DNA from: Ekhidna lutea
Lineage (GTDB): Bacteria; Bacteroidota; Bacteroidia; Cytophagales; Cyclobacteriaceae
Reading direction: 5' to 3'
Assembly: GCF_900188325.1 (NCBI RefSeq)
Contig: NZ_FZPD01000001.1
Location: 744,001-808,000, forward strand
Length of the DNA stretch: 64,000 bases
Below the pieces are notes generated by a model that saw only the letters and a list, made by a program, of their open reading frames with translations, searched no databases and was not told where the DNA came from. Shown piece after piece: positions 7,699 to 16,510 of the stretch (its first letter is position 1; every line of letters begins with the position of its first letter). The translations under genes and the position numbers were made by a program.

Positions 7699-8756
7699 TT
7701 CCACCCTGCTTTTAAAGCATTGAAGAACGCATTCCAGTAGGGATCAACTCCATCGAAAAGGAAGGGAGTGATATCATTGCCAGCTAGCAAGCATTTGTCT
7801 GGCTCCTCAGTAAATGCGCCTACTTTCACTGCTGGAATTCCCTCTTTGGTCATATCCGCTATCAACTGATCTTCCATCCCATTTTTAACAGACAAAATCA
7901 TCGATCCGGCCCCTATCGAAAGGAATGGATCAATGTCAAATAGGTTCGCAACCTTTTGTACTTCTTCCGATACCGGGAGCTTATTTTTATCTACTTTAAA
8001 CCCACATCCGGAGGCTTCAGCCATTTCATTTATTGCACCCAAAATGCCACCTTCGGTAACATCATGCATAGCGCGTAGTTCTGCTTTTGGTTGCAGACTT
8101 TTTGCAGCTACTAATCCATCCTTTAGTACGGACAGGTTCCAGAAGTTATTGGCAACTTTTTTCTGAACATCTGGACTACATTTTTCAGAAACTGTTTCAG
8201 GAAAAGCCATCGCAAGCAGGGAGGTAGACGATACTGCTGCCTCTTTAGTAACAATGATACTATCTCCTGGCTGAGCGCCATCACTCGAAAGAATTCGATC
8301 CTTTGGAGCTCGTAGAAACATGGTACCCCCACCCGAAATCGTCGATTCCTGTCTGGGTATTTGGCCTGTATGACCTCCGGTAATGGCAATTTCGTGTTTC
8401 TCACAAATCTGATGAATGTACTTCCAGTACTCCCTAAATTGATCTCTGGTAAGGCTTACAGGGAGGTTAAGGACAAACTGGGCATACTGCGGGGCAAATC
8501 CGGTGGTCACCATATCATTGATGAGAAGGTGAACGGATAGCCACGCAGAAACCTCCATTCCCAAAGTAGGAATAAGCGAAAGCGGGTCACTGGAAACAGC
8601 AAGAGCTTCACCCGACCCTAAATCGATGACGGCTGTGTCAACCCCGAACCTTGGGCCGGAGACCACTTCCTTTCGATTAGCACCACAGTATTCGAGTAAA
8701 TCCTCCTTGAATATTTTGGCGCTGACCTTTCCCGATTGATCTTCAAATGCACCCAT
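7695..8756 (-). CDS. AIR synthase/HypE-like family protein in the thiamine operon
   Basis: 353 residues with the two-domain AIRS/PurM-like ATP-binding fold. N-domain motifs are VDTAVIDLGSGEALAVSSDP, INDMVTTGFAPQYAQF and GGHTGQIPRQES. The C-domain shows AQPGDSIIVTKEAAVSS and MHDVTEGGILGAINEMA. These match the HypE-like branch of the superfamily (NDM and GGHT where thiamine-monophosphate kinase ThiL has SDLA and GGDT). No hydrogenase gene is nearby. ATG starts one base into the upstream stop (TAATG), so translation is coupled to the methyltransferase. An ATP-dependent kinase or ligase step in thiamine salvage, perhaps replacing ThiL, is inference. Confidence 0.7.
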   Translation of the reverse strand: MGAFEDQSGKVSAKIFKEDLLEYCGANRKEVVSGPRFGVDTAVIDLGSGEALAVSSDPLSLIPTLGMEVSAWLSVHLLINDMVTTGFAPQYAQFVLNLPVSLTRDQFREYWKYIHQICEKHEIAITGGHTGQIPRQESTISGGGTMFLRAPKDRILSSDGAQPGDSIIVTKEAAVSSTSLLAMAFPETVSEKCSPDVQKKVANNFWNLSVLKDGLVAAKSLQPKAELRAMHDVTEGGILGAINEMAEASGCGFKVDKNKLPVSEEVQKVANLFDIDPFLSIGAGSMILSVKNGMEDQLIADMTKEGIPAVKVGAFTEEPDKCLLAGNDITPFLFDGVDPYWNAFFNALKAGWK

Positions 8757-9484
8757 TATTCAACGTCATTAAGTTTAACATGAAACCCAAAAAAATCACC
8801 ATAAGGAACTTTCCATTGCTGTTTTGGAAACCATTTTGGTAGGCCTGTAGCATTCCACTGAATCGTGTAATCCCTGTCAGGAAGTGCCTCAGCAATCAAT
8901 GCTTTCAAAGATGCTGGAGTGTAGAAGTTAGCGGTTACGTAATAGTTGTTTTTTCCAAAAGCTTGCTGAACCCTCCTTCGGATCAATTTTGGAGTGTTTC
9001 TATTCATCATCCCAAAAATGATCCCGTATTTACCAACCCTAACTGCCTCTCGAATTACCTGAACCGGATTTTTGTAGTATTCAAAGGTGGTAACAAATGC
9101 CAGTGCATCGAATGAGTGATCTTTAAAAGGCATGTGGTGAGAATCTGCCAGCACCAAATCACCATCAAAAAGCTGTACACCTTGTGCTAGCATAAAAGGA
9201 GAAATATCACCGCCTGTTGCCTCGATTCCAATCTCATGCCACCAGCGGGTAAATCTTGTTGTACCACAACCAAACTCTAACAGCGTATTCACACGCGGGT
9301 CGCTTTTTATCAACCCTTCCAGTGTCTTCTTTTGCCAGACTTCCTGTCGCTTGTATGGCCCCTCATAATATGCTTCGTAGTGATCGGTATCATCACGGTT
9401 GAAAAACCACTCTTTTCGCCCCTGCCAATTACGCATTTCACCGGTGGCAACATCGAATTTCTCCTTTTTTGCTAGTTTATTCAT
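8756..9484 (-). CDS. Class I SAM-dependent methyltransferase of the TPP-riboswitch operon
   Basis: 242 residues from ATG 9484 (an in-frame TTG at 9499 would add five residues). The Rossmann methyltransferase motif I is LLEFGCGTTRFTRWW, motif II ATGGDIS, and the motif III/IV region reads ADSHHMPFKDHSFDALAFVTTFEYY. The C-terminus (DFFGFHVKLNDVE) is specific to this group. It lies between the TonB receptor (69 bases upstream) and the AIRS-like gene (one-base overlap). The small Trm112-like protein at the end of the operon could be its activating subunit. The methyl acceptor is unknown. Confidence 0.75.
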   Translation of the reverse strand: MNKLAKKEKFDVATGEMRNWQGRKEWFFNRDDTDHYEAYYEGPYKRQEVWQKKTLEGLIKSDPRVNTLLEFGCGTTRFTRWWHEIGIEATGGDISPFMLAQGVQLFDGDLVLADSHHMPFKDHSFDALAFVTTFEYYKNPVQVIREAVRVGKYGIIFGMMNRNTPKLIRRRVQQAFGKNNYYVTANFYTPASLKALIAEALPDRDYTIQWNATGLPKWFPKQQWKVPYGDFFGFHVKLNDVE

Positions 9485-9552
9485 AGATCCATTTTCCAAC
9501 TATATGTGGTATAATCACACAGTTTTGATTTCAAACTTTGCTTCAGGATACC

Positions 9553-11775
9553 TTAAAACCTCAAATTCAATGCAAGCAGAAAATTTCTACCTGCCTGAGG
9601 ATAGTAGTAGTTTTCTCGAACTACATACGATCCGGCGGCATATCCAAACGTGTAGCCGTTTGATGAGTATTCTTCGCTCAGAATGTTATTCACCAATAGA
9701 CTGATATTCACATTTTTTACGGATGGCATGCTGAAGTCATAACTCAGTCGAAAATCGTTTACGAAATAAGCATCAATTCTTCGTGTGTCATTGCTGGTAT
9801 TGTCAAGGTATTGCTTGCCCACATATTTACTCATGAGTGAAGCCTCAAACCCATCAATTGGCGAGAAGGTCAATCGACTGCCTCCAATTACATTCGGAGA
9901 AAATGAAATGTCAGTATCCTTTAACTGTGTTTCTTCAACGTTGAATTCATCCCAGCCAGGTCCGTAGTTGTAAAGGATTTCTGTGAAATTTTTGATCTTG
10001 TTTTTGCTCAAGGTCACATTCGCTTCCCACTGCAATTGATCAGTAAGCTTGTATGAGCCTACCAATTCAACACCTGTACGGTAGCTATTCGGCACATTCT
10101 GGCGAACGCTTGATCCTACGTCATTAAGCTCTCCGGTGAGTACCAATTGGTTTTTATAATCCATTAAATAATAGTTGGCCTGGATTGAGAATGCTTGACC
10201 AAACTTGCGATACCCAACTTCCAGATTGTTAAGGGTCTCGTGCTTGGGTGTCACACCATTAGGAGCATCTACAAAATCATTTCGTACTGGTTCACGATTT
10301 GAAACTGCAAAGGACGCGTAGACATTCGAGGTTTCGTTCAGAGTATATGTGGCTCCCACTTTCGGATTGAAAAACGTGTAATCACCTCCGACACTAATCG
10401 CTCTTAGATCACTATCAATTCCAACCGTTTCATAGTCGATATTTCTCACTTGCATATCTGCAAACAAGTTGAGATCATTTAGCTGGTAATTGAATTTTAG
10501 GTATGCGTTGAAATCCGTTTTCAGACCAACATTATCATAGTATCGGTGACGAATGTCACTGTTGCTGGCATATTGCGCCCAGATGATCTCACCGAAGTGA
10601 TCCCCATCGTATTTGTTCCATGCTCCTCCTAAAGTGATGTCGAAATCATCCTTCAGGTAGTTTAATGAAAAAGTAGTTCCATAGAAATCGTTATCCAGCC
10701 ATCTTCTTCTGATCAAATCTGTGGAAGTAATTGTTGTATCACCCAATTCCACATTTTCCAATCCATAATCAGAGAAGTCATCGTCATTTCTGAATTGCTC
10801 AAAGTAACCACGACCGTAGGTGTAGTGGCCGGCAGCATTAAATGTTAACGCGTCGTTTAGTTGATGTGAGAAATGAAGCTGGTAATGATCTTGCTTGTAA
10901 TTGTCGACTTCATTGTCGTACAAATAGTAGTTGAAAGTTCGCCCTGCTGTACGAATGTTTTCAGCCTGCTCCTGGGTATAGCCATTATTAGCAATGACCT
11001 CTTCAATGCCATCCCGATCATTTTCCAGTACAGCCTGAGGTGTGCCCCACCAGCTTTGATAAGTGACCTCATGTCCACCAAATGCCAATGCTTTGACAAT
11101 GGTCTTGTCACCATAATACCCCCCGGACAAGAAGTAAGATTGCAGGTCAGATTCTGCACGATCGATATATCCATCTGAGGCAATTTTTGACAATCGGGAT
11201 TCGAAAGACCACTTGTTGTTTAACAATCCGGTATTGTACATCAGAGTATGCTTTCGAGTATTGAATGAACCAAAACTGTTGTTCACTTCAGCATAAGCAT
11301 CCTGCGATGGTACGTTTGTTTGGAGGTTTACCGAAGCACCGAAGGCTGCAGCACCATTTGTGGATGTCCCTACACCTCTTTGTATCTGGATGTTGTCTAC
11401 CGATGATGCAAAATCAGGCATATTCACCCAAAATACTCCGTGCGATTCTGAGTCATTCACAGGAATACCATTTATGGTCACATTAATACGAGTAGCATCA
11501 CTACCTCGAATACGCAAACCTGTATAGCCAACGCCTGCCCCGGCATCAGATGTGGTGACCAGAGACGGTGATAGATTTAATAAAATGGGCAGATCCTGGC
11601 CCAGGTTCACATTTTTGATTTCGTCCTTAGAAATCTCCGAATAGGTAGTTGGCGTGTTTTCATTTGCTCGGGTAGCATAGACAATCACATCATCCAACTC
11701 CTGTGTTTTTAAACTGTCTTGCGAAAACGCAAAACCCGCCAGCAGCAGTGTTGCCGACAATAATAAAGCTCTCAT
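9553..11775 (-). CDS. TonB-dependent outer-membrane receptor, probable thiamine/TPP transporter
   Basis: 740 residues: signal peptide (MRALLLSATLLLAGFAFS), TonB box/plug region (LDDVIVYATRANENTP; plug about 45-150 with GYTGLRIRGSDATRINVTING), and a 22-strand barrel ending in the aromatic GRNFLLALNLRF. There is no carboxypeptidase-D regulatory domain. A TPP riboswitch lies directly upstream (11852-11944) on the same strand, so expression is expected to fall when TPP is plentiful. That matches the thiamine outer-membrane receptors known to be TPP-controlled in Bacteroidota. It heads the five-gene operon down to 6761. Confidence 0.88.
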   Translation of the reverse strand: MRALLLSATLLLAGFAFSQDSLKTQELDDVIVYATRANENTPTTYSEISKDEIKNVNLGQDLPILLNLSPSLVTTSDAGAGVGYTGLRIRGSDATRINVTINGIPVNDSESHGVFWVNMPDFASSVDNIQIQRGVGTSTNGAAAFGASVNLQTNVPSQDAYAEVNNSFGSFNTRKHTLMYNTGLLNNKWSFESRLSKIASDGYIDRAESDLQSYFLSGGYYGDKTIVKALAFGGHEVTYQSWWGTPQAVLENDRDGIEEVIANNGYTQEQAENIRTAGRTFNYYLYDNEVDNYKQDHYQLHFSHQLNDALTFNAAGHYTYGRGYFEQFRNDDDFSDYGLENVELGDTTITSTDLIRRRWLDNDFYGTTFSLNYLKDDFDITLGGAWNKYDGDHFGEIIWAQYASNSDIRHRYYDNVGLKTDFNAYLKFNYQLNDLNLFADMQVRNIDYETVGIDSDLRAISVGGDYTFFNPKVGATYTLNETSNVYASFAVSNREPVRNDFVDAPNGVTPKHETLNNLEVGYRKFGQAFSIQANYYLMDYKNQLVLTGELNDVGSSVRQNVPNSYRTGVELVGSYKLTDQLQWEANVTLSKNKIKNFTEILYNYGPGWDEFNVEETQLKDTDISFSPNVIGGSRLTFSPIDGFEASLMSKYVGKQYLDNTSNDTRRIDAYFVNDFRLSYDFSMPSVKNVNISLLVNNILSEEYSSNGYTFGYAAGSYVVRENYYYPQAGRNFLLALNLRF

Positions 11776-11781
11776 GTTGAT

Positions 11782-11834
11782 AAAAAATTAAAACATTTAA
11801 CCATCCGGGAAGCGGGGACTTCCCACCATTGGTT
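11782..11834 (-). terminator. Hairpin with T-rich tail between riboswitch and receptor start (candidate expression platform)
   Basis: On the minus strand AACCA...GGGAAG-TCCCCG-CTTCCC...TGGTT folds into a two-part stem (11799-11834). It is followed by a T-rich run (AAATGTTTTAATTTTTT) ending a few bases before the receptor ATG. This fits a riboswitch-controlled intrinsic terminator, though translation control cannot be excluded. Confidence 0.5.
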
Positions 11835-11851
11835 ATCATACTGGCTTTTAA

Positions 11852-11944
11852 GCCTTTCCCTACGCCGGCATTATCCGGATCAGGTTATGGGTATGATCTC
11901 AGCCTTGTCTCGTTTTTGCAAACGGGATCGGCACCCCTTGTTTG
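11852..11944 (-). promoter_or_regulatory. TPP riboswitch (THI element)
   Basis: The minus strand carries the consensus blocks in order: GGGGTGCC, then CTGAGATCATACCC, then CCTGATCCGGATAATGCC, then GGCGTAGGGAA. These are the conserved TPP-binding core and pyrophosphate/pyrimidine helices of the THI element. It sits 77 bases before the TonB receptor start and downstream of a -7-like TACCTTTG box. Ligand binding should lower expression of the operon from 11775 to 6761. Confidence 0.97.
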
Positions 11945-11950
11945 TGGGCG

Positions 11951-11958
11951 CAAAGGTA
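11951..11958 (-). promoter_or_regulatory. Bacteroidota -7 promoter box (TACCTTTG) for the TPP operon
   Basis: The minus strand reads TACCTTTG, matching TAnnTTTG, 6 bases before the first riboswitch bases, so transcription would start at the riboswitch 5' edge. No good -33 TTTG was seen. The rest of the gap up to 12176 is AT-rich and shows no gene or clear element. Confidence 0.45.
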
Positions 11959-12176
11959 AACTTATTTGATTATTTAATGTTGATAAAAGGTATAAATGAA
12001 CTTAGGTACTGATTAATAACCACAGCATGATAGTTTGATTTAATCGATCTTAAAATCAGGTTTTAAAAACATTTGTATTCATAATGTGATTTGGTCTATT
12101 GATAATCTTTAGTAATCGAATCATTTTATAAATGAATATGAATCTGGGTAAATTCAAATAAATCAATACTAGCATA

Positions 12177-13316
12177 ATGAAAATCGAGCAAAAACTTTGG
12201 ACAAATGAGATTGGTTGGGAAAGTGTTATTGATAAAAATCTGTCATCATCCGCTAACCTTGTTTTAGTATTCGGAGATAAGGGTGAGTTAAGTAATCAGT
12301 CCCGATTTGATGAATTAAGGAATTTTTATCCGAATGCAGATATAGTGACATGTTCAACTGCTGGTGAGATATTGGGTGATCAGACCAGTGAGGGAACAAT
12401 TAATTCTACTGCGCTTTATTTGGAAAAGACAGCAATAAAATCTCACTCTGTAAAGATTACCAAAACGAGTGAAAGCTTTGAGGCGGGGATTGAGTTGATG
12501 AAGATTCTGCAGGCGCAGGATTTATCCTACACTTTAGTTATATCAGACGGTCATATCGTAAATGGAAGTGAACTAACGAGGGCATTGGGTGAAATATCGT
12601 CTGATACCAATATCGTAACTGGAGGACTTGCAGGAGATGGAGCTAATTTTGAATCTACACTAGTGGGTTTGAATGAAGCACCTATGCAAGGTCGAATAGT
12701 TGGAATCGGTTTTTACGGAGATAATTTAAAGGTTGGCCATGCGGCAAAAGGTGGGTGGGATACTTTTGGTCCAGAACGGCTGGTAACCAGATCAAAAAGC
12801 AACGTTCTATATGAGTTGGATGGAAAGTCTGCTTTAGACCTTTATAAATTGTATTTAGGAGATTTAGCTGATGAATTACCTGGATCCGCACTTCTCTTTC
12901 CTCTTAGCATAAAAGTAAACGATACTGAGACGCTTGTTCGTACTGTATTATCAATTGACGAGGAGCAAAAGAGTATGACGTTTGCTGGCGACATACCTGA
13001 AGGTTCAGTCGCAAGAATGATGAAATCAAACTTTGAGCGATTAATTGATGGAGCTTCACAAGCTGCAGGGATCAGCATGTCAGACTTTGGATCATTCCAA
13101 CCCGATCTTGCAATATTGATAAGTTGTGTTGGAAGAAAAATCGCACTCGGAGCTAGAATAGAAGAAGAAGTCGAAATGGTCAAAGAATTACTCGGTAAAG
13201 ATACCATAACAGCAGGGTTCTATTCATATGGCGAAATTTCACCGATTGTAAAGTCTACTAAATGCGAACTACACAATCAGACAATGACAATTACAACCTT
13301 TAAAGAAATGGTATGA
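12177..13316 (+). CDS. FIST domain sensory protein
   Basis: 379 residues. FIST_N covers about 25-220 (ANLVLVFGDKGE, VTCSTAGEI, VTGGLAGDGANF) and FIST_C about 225-365 (LYKLYLGDLADELPGSALLFPL, ending FYSYGEISP). FIST proteins are thought to sense small ligands such as amino acids. There is no signal peptide or membrane helix, so it is cytoplasmic. The stop overlaps the histidine-kinase start as ATGA, making a FIST/kinase/regulator operon in which the sensor is a separate protein. Codon use in this operon is more AT-rich than in its neighbours. Confidence 0.92.
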   Translation: MKIEQKLWTNEIGWESVIDKNLSSSANLVLVFGDKGELSNQSRFDELRNFYPNADIVTCSTAGEILGDQTSEGTINSTALYLEKTAIKSHSVKITKTSESFEAGIELMKILQAQDLSYTLVISDGHIVNGSELTRALGEISSDTNIVTGGLAGDGANFESTLVGLNEAPMQGRIVGIGFYGDNLKVGHAAKGGWDTFGPERLVTRSKSNVLYELDGKSALDLYKLYLGDLADELPGSALLFPLSIKVNDTETLVRTVLSIDEEQKSMTFAGDIPEGSVARMMKSNFERLIDGASQAAGISMSDFGSFQPDLAILISCVGRKIALGARIEEEVEMVKELLGKDTITAGFYSYGEISPIVKSTKCELHNQTMTITTFKEMV

Positions 13317-14191
13317 ATGAGGGTTGGAATAAGTCTTTAAAAAAGATTATTAGGAGGGAGATGGGTGATGAAGCCTATATAGAAAAAAAAATGCACCCTC
13401 TTCTAGACTCCATTAGTGATGCATTTGATTCACATGATAAGGAATATGCGCTTTTGAATCGAATTATGGACCTGAGTTCTTCAGAATTGTTTGAAGCAAA
13501 TAATGAATTAAGAAAGCGTAATGAAGAACTGGATCGATTTGTCTATAGTACTTCTCATGATTTAAGGGCACCATTAACTTCAATTATGGGATTACTTAAT
13601 CTGATGGAGTTGACTGATAGTAATAAGGATAAAGAAAAGTATTTACAACTAATGAGAATGAGCACTGTTCAACTTGATTTATTTATTCAAGAAATAGTGG
13701 CATATACGCATAATAAAAAACTGGGGGTACAATCAGAACTTATTGATTTTGAAGACCTTATTGAGAAGTGTATTTCACGATTGAGTTTTATGAATAATTC
13801 AGATCTGATTAGAAAGGTTGTTGATGTTAAATTAAAATTTGATTTTTATTCTGACCGTCAAAGATTAGATAATTTACTTTCCAATTTACTTTCCAATGCC
13901 ATCAAGTATTGCGATTTAAGCAAACAGGATCCATTAGTTAGGATAGTAGTTAAATCAGAAAATAATCATGCAATTATTATAGTTGAGGATAATGGAATAG
14001 GCATTAAAAATGAAAGTCAGGATAGAGTTTTTGAAATGTTTTATCGTGCTTCTGCACAGTCAAAGGGCAGTGGTATAGGGCTTTATATTGTAAAGGAGAT
14101 AGTTGAAAAGCTTGCCGGATCTATTAAAGTAAAATCTACACTTGGTGAAGGAACTACTTTCGAAATTGATTTGCCAAATCAAAAAGGTTGA
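13313..14191 (+). CDS. Soluble sensor histidine kinase (partner of FIST protein)
   Basis: 292 residues without a membrane helix or PAS/GAF domain. A coiled region (about 50-75) leads to the HisKA box STSHDLRAPLTSIMGLL (phospho-accepting His at about 83). The HATPase_c domain shows the N box LLSNLLSNAIKY, G1 VEDNGIGIK and G2 SKGSGIGLYIVKEIV. It lacks its own sensor domain, so the co-translated FIST protein is the probable signal input. It is joined to its neighbours on both sides: ATGA at the front, TGATG at the back. Confidence 0.93.
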   Translation: MNEGWNKSLKKIIRREMGDEAYIEKKMHPLLDSISDAFDSHDKEYALLNRIMDLSSSELFEANNELRKRNEELDRFVYSTSHDLRAPLTSIMGLLNLMELTDSNKDKEKYLQLMRMSTVQLDLFIQEIVAYTHNKKLGVQSELIDFEDLIEKCISRLSFMNNSDLIRKVVDVKLKFDFYSDRQRLDNLLSNLLSNAIKYCDLSKQDPLVRIVVKSENNHAIIIVEDNGIGIKNESQDRVFEMFYRASAQSKGSGIGLYIVKEIVEKLAGSIKVKSTLGEGTTFEIDLPNQKG

Positions 14192-14583
14192 TGAAAAAAT
14201 TAAAGAAGGTATTACTAATTGATGATGATGATATTGTCAACGTAATTAATAAGACGGTGATCGAACACGCGGGATTTGCTGATGAAATCATAGTACAAAC
14301 TACAGTAGATGCTGCAATTCATGTTTTAAGTGATGGAAATAATCAGACTAGCCTACCCGAACTAATTTTTTTAGATGTCAATATGCCAGAAAAAAATGGA
14401 TGGGATTTTATAAATGAATTTCTTGAAATAGGGTTTAAAGACAAAGAGCCAAAAATTATTATGTTATCCTCTTCCATTAATCCTAAAGACAAAAGCAGGG
14501 CACTTGAAACAAATATTGTTGTAGACTTTATATCAAAACCGATATCTTCCGAAAAATTAAAAGTAATTGCATCACAATTTTAA
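14191..14583 (+). CDS. Single-domain response regulator (CheY-like)
   Basis: 130 residues from ATG 14191, which shares its first base with the kinase stop codon. The receiver motifs are complete: acidic triad in LLIDDDDIV, phospho-acceptor in IFLDVNMPEKNGWDF, Ser/Thr region in IMLSSSI, and Lys in SKPIS. There is no output domain, so it must act by protein contact or by phosphorelay. It ends immediately next to the stop codon of the convergent ABC-F gene (zero spacing). Confidence 0.93.
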   Translation: MKKLKKVLLIDDDDIVNVINKTVIEHAGFADEIIVQTTVDAAIHVLSDGNNQTSLPELIFLDVNMPEKNGWDFINEFLEIGFKDKEPKIIMLSSSINPKDKSRALETNIVVDFISKPISSEKLKVIASQF

Positions 14584-16449
14584 CTAAACTTCACTCAACT
14601 CCAGCCACCGCATCTCTTTCTTCTCCAGCTCTCCTTCAATTACCTTGATTTCATTGCTAATGGTTTGCAACTTGTCATATTCTGTTTCATTCAGGAGTGA
14701 TTCCTGAAGTTCTGCTTTTTTTGCCTCCAGCTTTGGGATGTCTTTATCCAACTGATCCAGTTCCCGCTGTTCGTTGTAGCTGAGTTTTCTGCCCTTTGGT
14801 TTTTCAACTACGGGTTCCGACACTTTGGTCTTTTCTTGCTTCGGCATCTCCGCTACAGGCACTCCTTCCTTCTCCCGATAGTCGGTATAGTTGCCAGGAA
14901 AGTCTCTGATCTTTCCATTGCCTTCAAAGACAAACAAGTGATCAACTAATCGATCCATAAAGTACCTGTCGTGAGAAACGATCATCAGACATCCGGCAAA
15001 ATTTTGCAGGTAATCTTCCAATACATTCAGGGTGGTAATGTCCAGATCATTCGTAGGCTCATCCAGAATCAGGAAATTTGGATTGGCCATCAAAACTCGC
15101 AATAACTGCAATCTTCGTTTCTCTCCACCACTGAGTTTACCCACGAAGTTGTGCTGCATTTTTGGCGGAAACATAAATTGATTCAACAGCTGTGAAGCTG
15201 TAACCTGACTTCCATTGTCTAACTCGATGTATTCGGCGACTTCCTTGACAATGTCCAGCACTTTCTTATTGGGATCGAAGACGGTTTCATCCTGGGTGTA
15301 GTATCCAAACTTGGTGGTTTGACCAATCTCTATTTCACCTGAGTCTTGCTTCAGCTTTTGAGAAAGGATGTTGAGGAATGTGGATTTACCCACTCCATTT
15401 GGCCCAATGACGCCAATCTTTTCTCTACGCTTAAAGACATAACTAAAGTCCTTAACAAGGTTGAGGTCTTCAAAAGATTTGGAAATGTGATGAAGCTCCA
15501 GAATCTTTTTCCCTTGACGCTCTCCTTTCAGATTCACTTCCATCTTCGAGGTTTGAACGGCGCTATGTGCTTTGGCTTTCACATCGTGAAATGCATCTAC
15601 CCGATACTTTGCTTTGGTGCCCCTGGCTTTTGGCTGTCGACGCATCCATTCCAGTTCGGTCTTGAAAAGATTTTTAGCCTTATCGATTGAAGAAGCCTCC
15701 ATCTCCATTCGCTCGGCTTTCTTTTCCAGAAACTGGCTGTAGTTTCCTTTATATCGGTAGATTTTTCCATGCTCGATTTCGAAAATCTCATTCGTCACCC
15801 GATCAAGGAAATAGCGGTCGTGCGTGACCATCAGAAGGGTAAGGTTGGCAGTAGCTAAATAGTTTTCCAGCCACTCTATTAATTCCAAATCCAGATGGTT
15901 GGTAGGTTCATCGAGAATCAGCACATCGGGATCTACGACCAGTGCCTGAGCAATGGCAACTCGCTTTTTCTGTCCACCGGACAGGTCTTTCATTTTTTGA
16001 TCGAGGTTGTGAATTCCAAGCTTTCCTAACAGTCCTTTAATCTGATGCTCATATTCCCAGGCATTGAGCGTATCCATCTTTTCAAGGATAGGACTTAAGT
16101 CAGGGGCATTTGCAGGGTCTGTTTCGGTTTTATACATCGCCAGTTCGTAATCACGAATGACATTGAGTTCTTCCTTGTCTTCTGAAAAAACAGACTCAAG
16201 AATCGTATCTTCTTCATTGAACTCCGGATGCTGGCGGAGCATCGAAACAGTGAGCCCTTTACGAAAAGAAACAATGCCTTTGTCCGGCGCTTCAATACCG
16301 GCAATCACCTTCATAAGTGTAGATTTACCTGTACCATTCACGCCTACCAGGGCTGCTTTTTGTCCCTGATCTAAACCAAACGTGATGTTTTCGAAAAGCT
16401 TCTTTTCATCGTAACTCTTGCTAAGCCCTTCAACCGATAGATAATTCAT
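14584..16449 (-). CDS. uup: ABC-F family ATPase (Uup-like)
   Basis: 621 residues, close to Uup length. Two ATP-binding cassettes: Walker A GVNGTGKST (about 37) with signature LSGGQKKRVAIAQAL and LDEPTNHLDLE; Walker A GPNGVGKST (about 350) with LSGGEKRRLQLLRVL and LDEPTNDLD. The linker between them carries the ABC-F P-site tRNA-interaction region. The C-terminus is a charged coiled coil (about 545-621) that in Uup binds DNA or ribosome. ABC-F proteins act on the ribosome; there is no membrane segment. The promoter at 16454-16483 predicts a leaderless mRNA. Confidence 0.9.
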   Translation of the reverse strand: MNYLSVEGLSKSYDEKKLFENITFGLDQGQKAALVGVNGTGKSTLMKVIAGIEAPDKGIVSFRKGLTVSMLRQHPEFNEEDTILESVFSEDKEELNVIRDYELAMYKTETDPANAPDLSPILEKMDTLNAWEYEHQIKGLLGKLGIHNLDQKMKDLSGGQKKRVAIAQALVVDPDVLILDEPTNHLDLELIEWLENYLATANLTLLMVTHDRYFLDRVTNEIFEIEHGKIYRYKGNYSQFLEKKAERMEMEASSIDKAKNLFKTELEWMRRQPKARGTKAKYRVDAFHDVKAKAHSAVQTSKMEVNLKGERQGKKILELHHISKSFEDLNLVKDFSYVFKRREKIGVIGPNGVGKSTFLNILSQKLKQDSGEIEIGQTTKFGYYTQDETVFDPNKKVLDIVKEVAEYIELDNGSQVTASQLLNQFMFPPKMQHNFVGKLSGGEKRRLQLLRVLMANPNFLILDEPTNDLDITTLNVLEDYLQNFAGCLMIVSHDRYFMDRLVDHLFVFEGNGKIRDFPGNYTDYREKEGVPVAEMPKQEKTKVSEPVVEKPKGRKLSYNEQRELDQLDKDIPKLEAKKAELQESLLNETEYDKLQTISNEIKVIEGELEKKEMRWLELSEV

Positions 16450-16453
16450 GCAG

Positions 16454-16483
16454 CAAAAGTAGCTACTCCATCATTGGAACAAA
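16454..16483 (-). promoter_or_regulatory. Consensus promoter for the ABC-F gene
   Basis: The minus strand shows TTTG (16483-16480), 18 bases, then TACTTTTG (16461-16454), a full Bacteroidota -33/-7 pair. The -7 box ends 4 bases before the ATG at 16449, so the transcript would begin at or next to the start codon. Confidence 0.6.
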
Positions 16484-16510
16484 TCACTGGTCTTTGGTTT
16501 TATATAGGTT

